Below, piece by piece: positions 1 through 5,026 of a stretch of 5,026 nt of DNA. Position 1 is the first letter of the stretch, and every line of letters starts with the position of its first letter. The stretch is taken from positions 1 through 5,026 of the forward strand of contig DITX01000183.1 in the NCBI GenBank assembly GCA_002422225.1, in the 5' to 3' direction. The stretch is from Gammaproteobacteria bacterium UBA6173. Its GTDB lineage: Bacteria > Pseudomonadota > Gammaproteobacteria > Pseudomonadales > Pseudohongiellaceae. The position numbers and the translations under genes are program-made. The notes below the pieces were generated by a model. The model was given only the letters and a program-made list of their open reading frames with translations, made no database searches and was not told the DNA's origin.

Positions 1-440
1 GTCGTAGAGAGCGGCGCATAAAACGTCCAACCAAAGTTGGGGCCACCGCCTTCCATAAACATCGTGGATACCATCATTGCAAACGCAAATGGCAGAATCC
101 AGAAACTCCAGTTGTTCATCCTTGGCAGTGCCATGTCAGGCGCGCCAATCATGAGGGGTATCATCCAGTTAGCTAAACCCACAAAGGCAGGCATAACTGC
201 ACCGAAGACCATGACGAGACCATGCATGGTCGTCATCTGGTTGAAAAAACCAGGCTCTACAAACTGCAGTCCTGGTTGAAACAGTTCAGCGCGAATGACC
301 AAGGCGAAGGTGCCGCCGAGCAGGAACATTGCAAAGCTGAACCACAGGTAAAGTGAGCCGATATCTTTATGGTTGGTCGTATACAACCATCGCGATAAGC
401 CTTTCGCTGGGCCGTGATGATGATCGTGTGCTGCGCTCAT
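1..440 (-). CDS. ctaD: Cytochrome c oxidase subunit I, N-terminal part (runs off left edge)
   Basis: This is the catalytic heme-copper subunit of an aa3/caa3-type terminal oxidase in the inner membrane, which reduces O2 to water and pumps protons. Only the first 146 codons lie in the window, of a family usually about 520-540 residues. Visible parts: a His-rich cytoplasmic N-terminus (HDHHH, residues 5-9), the family signature TTNHKDIG (21-28), TM1 about 29-50, TM2 about 70-92 with TMHGLVMVFGA, and TM3 about 111-130. By family alignment His73 is the low-spin heme a ligand. Asp102 in PDMALPRMNN matches the D-channel entry aspartate, and Asn109 matches the channel asparagine. The start is chosen because the tail-plus-TTNHKDIG layout is typical and an AAGGA ribosome binding site (452-456) lies upstream inside the end of coxB. 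coxB ends five bases before this start, so the two are cotranscribed. The heme a3-CuB site lies beyond the edge, so the catalytic centre cannot be checked. Confidence 0.97.
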   Translation of the reverse strand, partial: MSAAHDHHHGPAKGLSRWLYTTNHKDIGSLYLWFSFAMFLLGGTFALVIRAELFQPGLQFVEPGFFNQMTTMHGLVMVFGAVMPAFVGLANWMIPLMIGAPDMALPRMNNWSFWILPFAFAMMVSTMFMEGGGPNFGWTFYAPLST

Positions 441-445
441 GGTTA

Positions 446-1594
446 TTACTGTCCTTCTTGTATGTAGGCGTTGACATCAGCCGGTTGAACCACATCACCC
501 GCACTATTGCCGAAGCCATTTCGTACGTAAGTAATGATCGCTGCCAGCTCAATCGGATTCAGTTGACGGCCATAGGCGGCCATAGCGGTACCGGGAACAC
601 CGTTTACCAGTGTGTCCATAGTAACGGCAGCATCGCCGGTCGCTTTTGCGCTGCCAACCAGAGCGGGGAACACCGGTGGCATGCCAACACCGCCAGGCTG
701 GTGGCATGCCACACAGTTGCGGTTATAGATCTGCTCACCTTGTGCCATGGCATCTGCCATCGTCATCTCAGCAGCCGCCAGCTCACGAATCTGCCGGACT
801 CTTGCCTGCTGTTCCCCGTACCACGCCTGGAAATCAGCTGGCGCAAGGGCATGCACTTCAATTGGCATAAAGCCGTGTTCCATGCCACAGAGTTCTGCGC
901 ACTGACCACGATAAATACCCGGTTCTTCCACGATCACCCAAGTCTCATTGATGAAACCAGGAATAGTGTCCTTTTTGATTGCAAAGTCAGGCACCCACCA
1001 TGCATGGAGAACGTCGGCTGACGTCATCAGAAAACGTACTTTCGTATTGGTAGGAATGACCAGCGGCCGATCTACTTCGAGCAGGTAGTTTTCGCCCTTT
1101 TCGACTCCGTTATTGATCTCTTCGCGCGATGTTGCAAGAACGCTGAAGAAAGAAACTTCTTCTTCGTCCATATTTTCGCGCATGTAGCGATATTCCCAAC
1201 GCCACTGGTAGCCTATGATCTGTACGTCTAGCTCAGACTCGGAGGCGTCATAGGCGGCTGTCAGCACGCGCGTTGCTGGAATTGCCATCGCAATCAGTAT
1301 CAGGAACGGAATCAGGGTCCAAACAATCTCGACCTTGGTACTTTCATGGAAGGTTGCCGGTTTGACACCCTTTGATTTTCTGTGATTGATTATGGACCAC
1401 AACATGGCTCCAAAAACGACCACCCCGATGGCTACACACCACCAGAAAATCGTCATATGAAGGTCATAAGTATCTCGACTCATTTGGGTTACGCCCCTGG
1501 GCATATTCAAATCCCAGGCCGCATGCAGACCCGCACTCCAGAAAAGCAGAGTACTGAGCGCAAGGCTTAACCACAGCTTTGCTTTCGACAACAT
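446..1594 (-). CDS. coxB: Cytochrome c oxidase subunit II with fused C-terminal cytochrome c domain
   Basis: Subunit II (382 residues) takes electrons from cytochrome c and passes them through the CuA centre to subunit I. Domain order: an N-terminal hydrophobic signal (about 5-26, probable cleavage after LHA), TM1 about 48-68, TM2 about 90-107, a periplasmic cupredoxin domain about 120-255, and a cytochrome c domain about 280-365. CuA ligands are all present: His197, then C-x3-C-x3-H-x2-M at Cys232, Cys236, His240 and Met243. The aromatic stretch YQWRWEY (129-135) is the usual electron-entry patch. The fused domain has a CVACH heme site (294-298), and Met338 is the likely distal ligand. The fusion makes this caa3-like, so it may accept electrons from membrane donors or other cytochromes c. 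The start is supported by the signal peptide and a GGAG site nine bases upstream. ctaD follows after five bases. A promoter about 250 bases upstream and a structured leader probably control the operon. Confidence 0.98.
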   Translation of the reverse strand: MLSKAKLWLSLALSTLLFWSAGLHAAWDLNMPRGVTQMSRDTYDLHMTIFWWCVAIGVVVFGAMLWSIINHRKSKGVKPATFHESTKVEIVWTLIPFLILIAMAIPATRVLTAAYDASESELDVQIIGYQWRWEYRYMRENMDEEEVSFFSVLATSREEINNGVEKGENYLLEVDRPLVIPTNTKVRFLMTSADVLHAWWVPDFAIKKDTIPGFINETWVIVEEPGIYRGQCAELCGMEHGFMPIEVHALAPADFQAWYGEQQARVRQIRELAAAEMTMADAMAQGEQIYNRNCVACHQPGGVGMPPVFPALVGSAKATGDAAVTMDTLVNGVPGTAMAAYGRQLNPIELAAIITYVRNGFGNSAGDVVQPADVNAYIQEGQ

Positions 1595-1603
1595 TCGCCG
1601 TGT

Positions 1604-1607
1604 CTCC
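1604..1607 (-). promoter_or_regulatory. coxB ribosome binding site
   Basis: Minus-strand GGAG sits nine bases before the coxB ATG and supports that start. It lies inside CGGAGAC, whose GAGAC part (1606-1602) can pair with GTCTC (1672-1668) in the tandem repeat upstream, so it could be masked in the mRNA. The pairing is only five bases long and is an inference. Confidence 0.7.
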
Positions 1608-1658
1608 GTAGTAGTAAGATAAAGGCAGTGTTACTAACTTTCTTAGGTTTATTGTTTT

Positions 1659-1682
1659 ACTAGACCCGAGACTAGACCCGGG
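1659..1682. repeat. Tandem 12-base repeat in the coxB leader (two copies)
   Basis: Plus-strand ACTAGACCCGAG (1659-1670) is followed directly by ACTAGACCCGGG (1671-1682), with one mismatch. As leader RNA each copy reads C(C/T)CGGGTCTAGT. Each unit contains CTAG, which is rare in most enterobacterial-like genomes. The downstream copy carries the sequence complementary to the coxB ribosome binding site. It also carries one complementary to the leader's 5' region (1827-1819). The repeat could be a protein site, an RNA pairing element or simple slippage duplication. Confidence 0.85.
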
Positions 1683-1689
1683 TGCAGCA

Positions 1690-1839
1690 GCTTAAATTAC
1701 CGTGCCCATCAGGATAGCCTGCTGGTTTGACCTTTACTCAAGCTAACAGTGCTTGTTGTGAAGTCTTTAGCAGTCACTAAAACAAGCGCGTATTGCCTGA
1801 TTCAAGTGGTTGGCTGGGTAGTCGGGTGCAATTTAAAGC
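1690..1839 (-). promoter_or_regulatory. Candidate structured 5' leader RNA of the coxB operon
   Basis: The predicted transcript from the 1846-1854 promoter begins at about 1839. Its first bases GCTTTAAATTGC (1839-1828) can pair with GTAATTTAAGC (1700-1690), giving 11 pairs with one G-U and one bulged T and enclosing about 127 nucleotides. Inside are TCAGGC (1800-1795) with GCTTGA (1743-1738), six pairs with one G-U, and GCTTGTT (1787-1781) with AACAAGC (1757-1751), seven pairs. The latter is extended after a three-base bulge by GTGA/TCAC (1777-1774 with 1761-1758). A second hairpin is CCAGCAGG-CTAT-CCTGATGG (1725-1706), seven of eight pairs. The layout suggests a closing stem with two arms, as in cis-regulatory RNAs. 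I do not recognise it as a known riboswitch class. No T-run follows it, so it looks like an mRNA leader rather than a terminated small RNA. The pairings are seen directly; formation and function are inferred. Confidence 0.45.
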
Positions 1840-1845
1840 GACGCG

Positions 1846-1854
1846 ATTATAACA
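1846..1854 (-). promoter_or_regulatory. Extended -10 promoter element for the coxB operon
   Basis: The minus strand reads TGT-TATAAT, a perfect match to the sigma-70 extended -10 form TGnTATAAT. No good -35 hexamer sits 16-18 bases upstream (GGTAAT at best), which is usual for extended -10 promoters. The predicted start is near 1839, giving a leader of about 245 nucleotides before coxB. It lies downstream of prlC and faces coxB, which fits an independent cox operon promoter. Confidence 0.6.
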
Positions 1855-1903
1855 AAACTTATTTCTACATTACCATCGTATCTGAGCACATTGATTCAGT
1901 TAC

Positions 1904-1939
1904 AAAAAAGAAACGGAAGCACGCTGTCAAAATGCGTTT
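1904..1939 (-). terminator. Weak candidate rho-independent terminator after prlC
   Basis: On the minus strand AAACG (1939-1935) can pair with CGTTT (1915-1911), followed directly by CTTTTTT (1910-1904). A competing inner pairing ACGC/GCGT (1937-1934 with 1924-1921) also exists. The stem is short and the loop long, so it is weak. A GC-rich inverted repeat just before it (GCGCG/CGCGC, within about 1940-1959) may help. The position, about 60-100 bases past the prlC stop and before the cox promoter, is reasonable. Confidence 0.25.
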
Positions 1940-2000
1940 GCGCGAGTTTAATAGCGCGCTCTTGTTAAAAACATGAGGCAGATCAATTTTTGTATATTTC

Positions 2001-4076
2001 TTAATGCGCTCTGAGCCCTTCTTGTTTGAGCAACGCTGAGATATCCGGCGCGCGCCCCATAAAGTCAGTGAACAACTGTAGCGCTTCTGCACCACCACCT
2101 TTGGACAATATCTTGTCAAGAAATTGGCTGCCCATCTCTGGGCTCAACACTCCCACACTTTCAAATCTGGAAAACACGTCCGCTGAGAGCACTTCAGCCC
2201 ATTTGTAGCTGTAGTACCCAGCGGCATAACCTCCAGCAAAAATGTGCGAAAAACTATTCTGGAAACGATTATAAGCCGGTACTGAGTATACGGATGTTAA
2301 CGCCCTGGTTTTTTGTAACGTCTCGTTAACAAAATCAATGTCGTCGGAACAACGCGTTTGATGCAGTGAAAAATCAAAATGTGCAAACTCAAGTTGGCGC
2401 ACACTTCTCATGCCGGACTGGAAATTTCGTGCCGCCAGCATTTTCGTGAGCATTGCTAACGGTAGTTTTTCGCCGGTCTCAAAATGTGCAGAAATCATGC
2501 CGATAGATTCCGTATCCCAACACCAGTTTTCCATCAACTGGCTTGGCAGCTCGACTGCGTCCCAAGCGACTCCGGCAATACCAGAGCTTTGTAGATAGTT
2601 TTCTCGAGTCAACATATGATGCAATCCGTGGCCAAACTCATGAAACAATGTGGTGACATCGTTATGAGTCAGCAACGCTGGGGTATCTCCAGATGGCGGG
2701 GCAAAATTGCAAACGAGGTAAGCGACCGGAATCTGAAGGCGTGAAGTACCGGCGTGTATTGGTCTCATGCGCCGCGTCCGACAAGAAGCCATCCACGCAC
2801 CGCCGCGCTTGCCCTCTCGTGTAAACAGGTCAACATAAAAACTGGCTATCACCTCACCTTGCTTGACCAGGTCATAAAACTCGACGTCGGCGTGCCAGAC
2901 CTGGGCTTGTGTATTGCGCTCAACCTTGATGCTGTAAAGTGTTTCTATGATGGCAAACAGCCCACGGCGAACCTGCTCCAGCGGAAACCAGGCTCTTAAC
3001 TCTTCCTGCGAGATATCGTAATTCTGTTTTCTCAACTTTTCGCTGAAATAAGAAACATCCCATGCTGCAAGTTCTGCGATATCAAAGACATTTTTCGCAT
3101 AATCTTGCAGTTCTTCAAACTCGCGTTTGGCAGCCGGCAAGCTAAAACTGATCAAATCCGACAAGAAATTGTTTACCTGGTCCACGGATTTAGCCATTTT
3201 GCGCTGAACTGAAAGTTCTGCATAGTTTCTGAAACCCAGTAATGCTGACATTTCTTGCCGTAACGTCAGAATTTCAATGATGATATCGTGATTGTCCCAT
3301 TCCGCCCGACCATTAGAAGAAGCTCGTGTTGTGTAAGCTTGATACACCGTCTCGCGCAACTTGCGATTGTCCGCGTATGTCATCACTGCGTGGTAGCACG
3401 GAAAATCAAGTGTCAGTAAATAGCCTGCAAGCCCTTTTTGGCCAGCAGCCTCTGCCATTGCCTGTAAACTGAGCGCTGGAATCCCAGACAATTCGCTGAC
3501 ATCATCAACATTGAGACTCCAGTCTCTGGTGGCATCCAATACATTGTTACCAAATCTGTTGGACAGCTCACTAAGCCGTGTTTGTACACGCGTATAGTCG
3601 CGCTTCTGCTCCTCTGGCAGGCTGACACCTGCCAATCTGAAGTCCAATAAACTATCTGACAGGATTTTGCGTTGTGAGCCATCCAGCTCTAGCTCATCTA
3701 CACGGCTTTCCAATGCCAGCACACGTTGGTAAAGATGCTCATTCTGGCCCATCTCGGCATAGTATTGAGTAATCAACGGTTGTGCGCTGTTATACGCTTC
3801 TCTGATTTCGGCAGTATTGCAGACAGCATTCAAGTGACTCGCTGCGGACCAAACTTTGCCAAGTCGGTCATCCATTTCGTCGAGCACATCGATAAGCCCG
3901 CTCCAATCCGGAAGTTGATCGCCCTTTGTGTTGCTTAGCAGAGATTCAAGTTGTTGGCGGTTCTCCTCCAGCACTTGAACAACTGCTGGTCTTATATGTT
4001 CAGCGCGTATTGCATGAAATTCTGGCAGACTATCAAACTGCAACAACGGGTTTAAATCAGTTTTGGCAGACAACAT
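2001..4076 (-). CDS. prlC: Oligopeptidase A, M3-family zinc metallopeptidase
   Basis: A cytoplasmic zinc endopeptidase that degrades short peptides, including cleaved signal peptides, and acts late in protein turnover. It has 691 residues; the E. coli protein has about 680. The N-terminal two thirds is the helical M3 domain that caps the active-site channel. The zinc site is HEFGH (His479, Glu480 catalytic, His483), with the third ligand Glu509 in WDAVELPSQLMENW. The substrate-binding tyrosine set of the family is present in GGYAAGYYSYKW (Tyr617, Tyr621, Tyr624). The start is supported by NPLLQFDSLPEF near residue 9, typical of the family's N-terminus, and by a GGAG 11 bases upstream. Residues 431-447, between GGAWM and LQIPVAY, are a few residues longer than in E. 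coli and lack the usual Asp-Asp after AWM. No frameshift reading improves this, so it is probably a variable loop. The gene is divergent from yrdA, and no partner follows it in the same operon. Confidence 0.97.
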   Translation of the reverse strand: MLSAKTDLNPLLQFDSLPEFHAIRAEHIRPAVVQVLEENRQQLESLLSNTKGDQLPDWSGLIDVLDEMDDRLGKVWSAASHLNAVCNTAEIREAYNSAQPLITQYYAEMGQNEHLYQRVLALESRVDELELDGSQRKILSDSLLDFRLAGVSLPEEQKRDYTRVQTRLSELSNRFGNNVLDATRDWSLNVDDVSELSGIPALSLQAMAEAAGQKGLAGYLLTLDFPCYHAVMTYADNRKLRETVYQAYTTRASSNGRAEWDNHDIIIEILTLRQEMSALLGFRNYAELSVQRKMAKSVDQVNNFLSDLISFSLPAAKREFEELQDYAKNVFDIAELAAWDVSYFSEKLRKQNYDISQEELRAWFPLEQVRRGLFAIIETLYSIKVERNTQAQVWHADVEFYDLVKQGEVIASFYVDLFTREGKRGGAWMASCRTRRMRPIHAGTSRLQIPVAYLVCNFAPPSGDTPALLTHNDVTTLFHEFGHGLHHMLTRENYLQSSGIAGVAWDAVELPSQLMENWCWDTESIGMISAHFETGEKLPLAMLTKMLAARNFQSGMRSVRQLEFAHFDFSLHQTRCSDDIDFVNETLQKTRALTSVYSVPAYNRFQNSFSHIFAGGYAAGYYSYKWAEVLSADVFSRFESVGVLSPEMGSQFLDKILSKGGGAEALQLFTDFMGRAPDISALLKQEGLRAH

Positions 4077-4106
4077 TGACGATGGTCTCCGACGTATCTG
4101 GAAAAA

Positions 4107-4115
4107 TTAATAGCA
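4107..4115 (-). promoter_or_regulatory. Candidate extended -10 promoter element for prlC
   Basis: The minus strand reads TGC-TATTAA, one mismatch from the TATAAT hexamer's most conserved positions with the TGn extension. It would start transcription near 4100, leaving a leader of about 24 bases with a GGAG before the prlC ATG. No convincing -35 is present. No equally good element facing yrdA was found. Confidence 0.35.
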
Positions 4116-4141
4116 TTTATCTTACCATCAGTGATCACAAA

Positions 4142-4158
4142 TTGAGCTTGTCGCTCAA
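4142..4158. repeat. Perfect inverted repeat just upstream of yrdA
   Basis: TTGAGC-TTGTC-GCTCAA has two perfect six-base arms around a five-base centre. It ends two bases before the AGGA ribosome binding site of yrdA (4160-4163). A second palindrome, GTGATCAC (4131-4138), lies three bases to its left. In the mRNA the repeat would form a small hairpin beside the ribosome binding site; as DNA it could be an operator between the divergent genes. The sequence does not tell which. Confidence 0.5.
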
Positions 4159-4169
4159 CAGGAATAAAA

Positions 4170-4697
4170 ATGGCTATAGAATCTTTTGAGCAAACGACTC
4201 CTTTGCTGTCGGCCGGTGTTTTTGTTCACAACAGTGCTGTTGTCATAGGGGATGTTCATATAGGCCCAGACTCCTCAGTCTGGCCGATGGCCACTATTCG
4301 AGGGGATATCCATCAAATCAGAATTGGGGCAAGAAGCAGCATACAGGATGGCGCCGTTCTTCATGTTACCCATGATGGTCCATTTAATCCCGGCGGTTTT
4401 CCGTGTGTTGTTGGTGATGATGTCACCGTTGGGCATAAAGTTATGCTACACGGCTGCACAATTCAAAATCGCGTTCTGATCGGTATGGGCACAATTGTCA
4501 TGGATGGCGCGGTTGTAGAGTCTGAGGTAGTAATCGGGGGAGGTAGTCTTGTGCCGCCCGGTAAACGGCTCGAAAGTGGATTCCTGTACGTAGGGTCCCC
4601 GGTCAAAAAAATTCGGGAGCTGTCTGAACAGGAAAAATCCTTCTTCCTTTATTCAGCGGGGAAATATCGCGAGTTAAAAGACCGTTACCTGGCGTAA
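4170..4697 (+). CDS. yrdA: Gamma-carbonic-anhydrase-like hexapeptide protein, YrdA family
   Basis: A 175-residue left-handed beta-helix protein, probably a cytoplasmic trimer. Hexapeptide repeats run from about 18 to 130, and an alpha-helical tail covers about 145-175. The three zinc ligands of gamma-carbonic anhydrases are conserved with the right spacing: His65 (VLH), His89 (VGH) and His94 (LHGC). Arg44 and Asp46 (RGD) and Gln59-Asp60 (IQDG) match other active-site positions. The protein closely resembles E. coli YrdA through VTVGHKVMLHGCTI and LESGFLYVGSPVKKI. Many members of this subfamily show weak or no measured carbonic anhydrase activity, so a metal-binding hexapeptide protein is the safe call. 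The start is fixed by AGGAA at 4160-4164 and an in-frame stop at 4143-4145. The gene is divergent from prlC (93 bases) and converges on aroE with a 21-base gap; in E. coli yrdA likewise converges on the yrdB-aroE genes. Confidence 0.93.
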   Translation: MAIESFEQTTPLLSAGVFVHNSAVVIGDVHIGPDSSVWPMATIRGDIHQIRIGARSSIQDGAVLHVTHDGPFNPGGFPCVVGDDVTVGHKVMLHGCTIQNRVLIGMGTIVMDGAVVESEVVIGGGSLVPPGKRLESGFLYVGSPVKKIRELSEQEKSFFLYSAGKYRELKDRYLA

Positions 4698-4718
4698 ACA
4701 CAGCTATAAAAGCAACTG

Positions 4719-5026
4719 TCAAAGCTCAAGCATTCGCCGCAAGGCTGCGAGGACAGGCGTGGTATCTGGGCGGATACCCCGCCACAAGTAAAACGATTCA
4801 GCTGCTTGCTCGACAAGCATGCCAGTGCCATCCAGCGCACGTGCTGCGCCCAGCGATTTGGCCCATTGTTGAAACACCGTTCCGCCCGGGGCATAGACCA
4901 TGTCGTAGCAATTCGTGGCCGAACAAATCAAAGCTGGGGGAAGCGAAGGCATTTCTCCGTTCAAGCCTGCAGAGCTGCCATTGATTATCCAGTCGGGTTG
5001 AAGATCATCCAACTGATGGTTGCTAC
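4719..5026 (-). CDS. aroE: Shikimate dehydrogenase, C-terminal third (runs off right edge)
   Basis: NADPH-dependent reduction of 3-dehydroshikimate to shikimate in the chorismate pathway, in the cytoplasm. The window holds the last 101 codons, of about 270-280 in the family. The frame stays open to position 5026; TTG at 5012-5010 is an internal Leu codon, not a start. Family marks in order: DWIINGSSAGL (the usual form is NATSAGL), LPPALI, CYDMVY, then DGTGMLVEQAAESFYLWRG, whose Gln matches the shikimate-contacting glutamine of the E. coli enzyme, and a short C-terminal helix. The stop is 21 bases from the yrdA stop, with both genes pointing at each other and no clear terminator hairpin between them. 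The N-terminal substrate domain and the NADP-binding loop lie outside the window, so whether the enzyme is intact cannot be judged. Confidence 0.95.
   Translation of the reverse strand, partial: SNHQLDDLQPDWIINGSSAGLNGEMPSLPPALICSATNCYDMVYAPGGTVFQQWAKSLGAARALDGTGMLVEQAAESFYLWRGIRPDTTPVLAALRRMLEL

Larger units (their letters stand above)
1595..2000. other. 406-base gap between prlC and coxB without a convincing protein gene
   Basis: Both flanking genes read leftwards. Read in that direction, the gap holds an AT-rich tail of prlC with a weak terminator candidate (about 1904-1939), then a strong extended -10 element (1846-1854), then a predicted coxB leader (about 1839-1595) rich in inverted repeats and carrying a tandem 12-base repeat. 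Short open frames here on both strands have no recognisable domain and no good ribosome binding site, so I take them as chance. Confidence 0.7.

Noticed and set aside
353..1021. A 222-codon plus-strand open frame across ctaD and coxB
   Set aside because: It lies antisense to coxB, whose CuA and heme motifs are intact. The plus-strand translation shows no recognisable domain.
1891..1905. FNR/Anr-like site TTGAT...TACAA near the cox promoter
   Set aside because: The half sites are spaced one base too far apart and the second half does not match ATCAA, so it is not a credible FNR box.
1749..1976. A 75-codon plus-strand open frame in the prlC-coxB gap
   Set aside because: It has no good ribosome binding site and no recognisable family. 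It overlaps the coxB-facing promoter and the predicted leader on the other strand.
1865..2119. An 84-codon minus-strand open frame overlapping the end of prlC
   Set aside because: It overlaps prlC coding sequence in another frame, has no recognisable domain and has low-complexity composition in its second half.
2736..2786. A double compensating frameshift in prlC
   Set aside because: The alternative frames run into a stop or give no family-like sequence, while the present frame keeps homology on both sides.
3413..3682. An 89-codon minus-strand open frame inside prlC
   Set aside because: It is a shifted reading of well-conserved prlC sequence with no support of its own.
4076..4081. TTGACG as a -35 box for yrdA
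   Set aside because: It overlaps the prlC start codon, and the sequence 17 bases downstream (TGGAAA) is not a -10 hexamer.

Overview
This window looks like chromosomal core-gene DNA from a gammaproteobacterium that respires with oxygen. The basis is close family resemblance: the YrdA, PrlC and AroE proteins read like those of Pseudomonas, Escherichia and marine relatives. The terminal oxidase is of the aa3/caa3 type, with a cytochrome c domain fused to subunit II. Base composition looks moderate (about half G+C by eye). I see no insertion sequence, phage gene, CRISPR array, tRNA or rRNA.

Layout from left to right. Positions 1-440 (minus) hold the N-terminal part of ctaD, cytochrome c oxidase subunit I, which runs off the left edge. 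Positions 446-1594 (minus) hold coxB, subunit II, complete and five bases upstream of ctaD, so the two form the start of a cox operon read leftwards. Positions 1595-2000 are a 406-base gap without a protein gene. It contains a perfect extended -10 promoter element facing coxB and a predicted leader of about 245 nucleotides with several nested inverted repeats. Positions 2001-4076 (minus) hold prlC, oligopeptidase A. Positions 4077-4169 are a short divergent promoter region with two palindromes. Positions 4170-4697 (plus) hold a yrdA-type gamma-carbonic-anhydrase-like protein. Positions 4719-5026 (minus) hold the C-terminal third of aroE, shikimate dehydrogenase, which runs off the right edge and converges on yrdA.

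The proteins do unrelated jobs: respiration, peptide degradation, a probable zinc hexapeptide protein, and aromatic amino acid synthesis. coxB and ctaD are the only pair that clearly work together, as the electron-entry and catalytic subunits of one membrane complex. The yrdA/aroE convergence resembles the E. coli arrangement and is probably ancestral.

The most interesting part is the coxB leader. It combines a strong promoter far from the start codon, an 11-pair long-range helix enclosing two good hairpins, a tandem 12-base repeat, and complementarity between that repeat, the leader's 5' end and the coxB ribosome binding site. I read it as a candidate cis-regulatory RNA. This rests on hand-found pairings only and needs covariation evidence.
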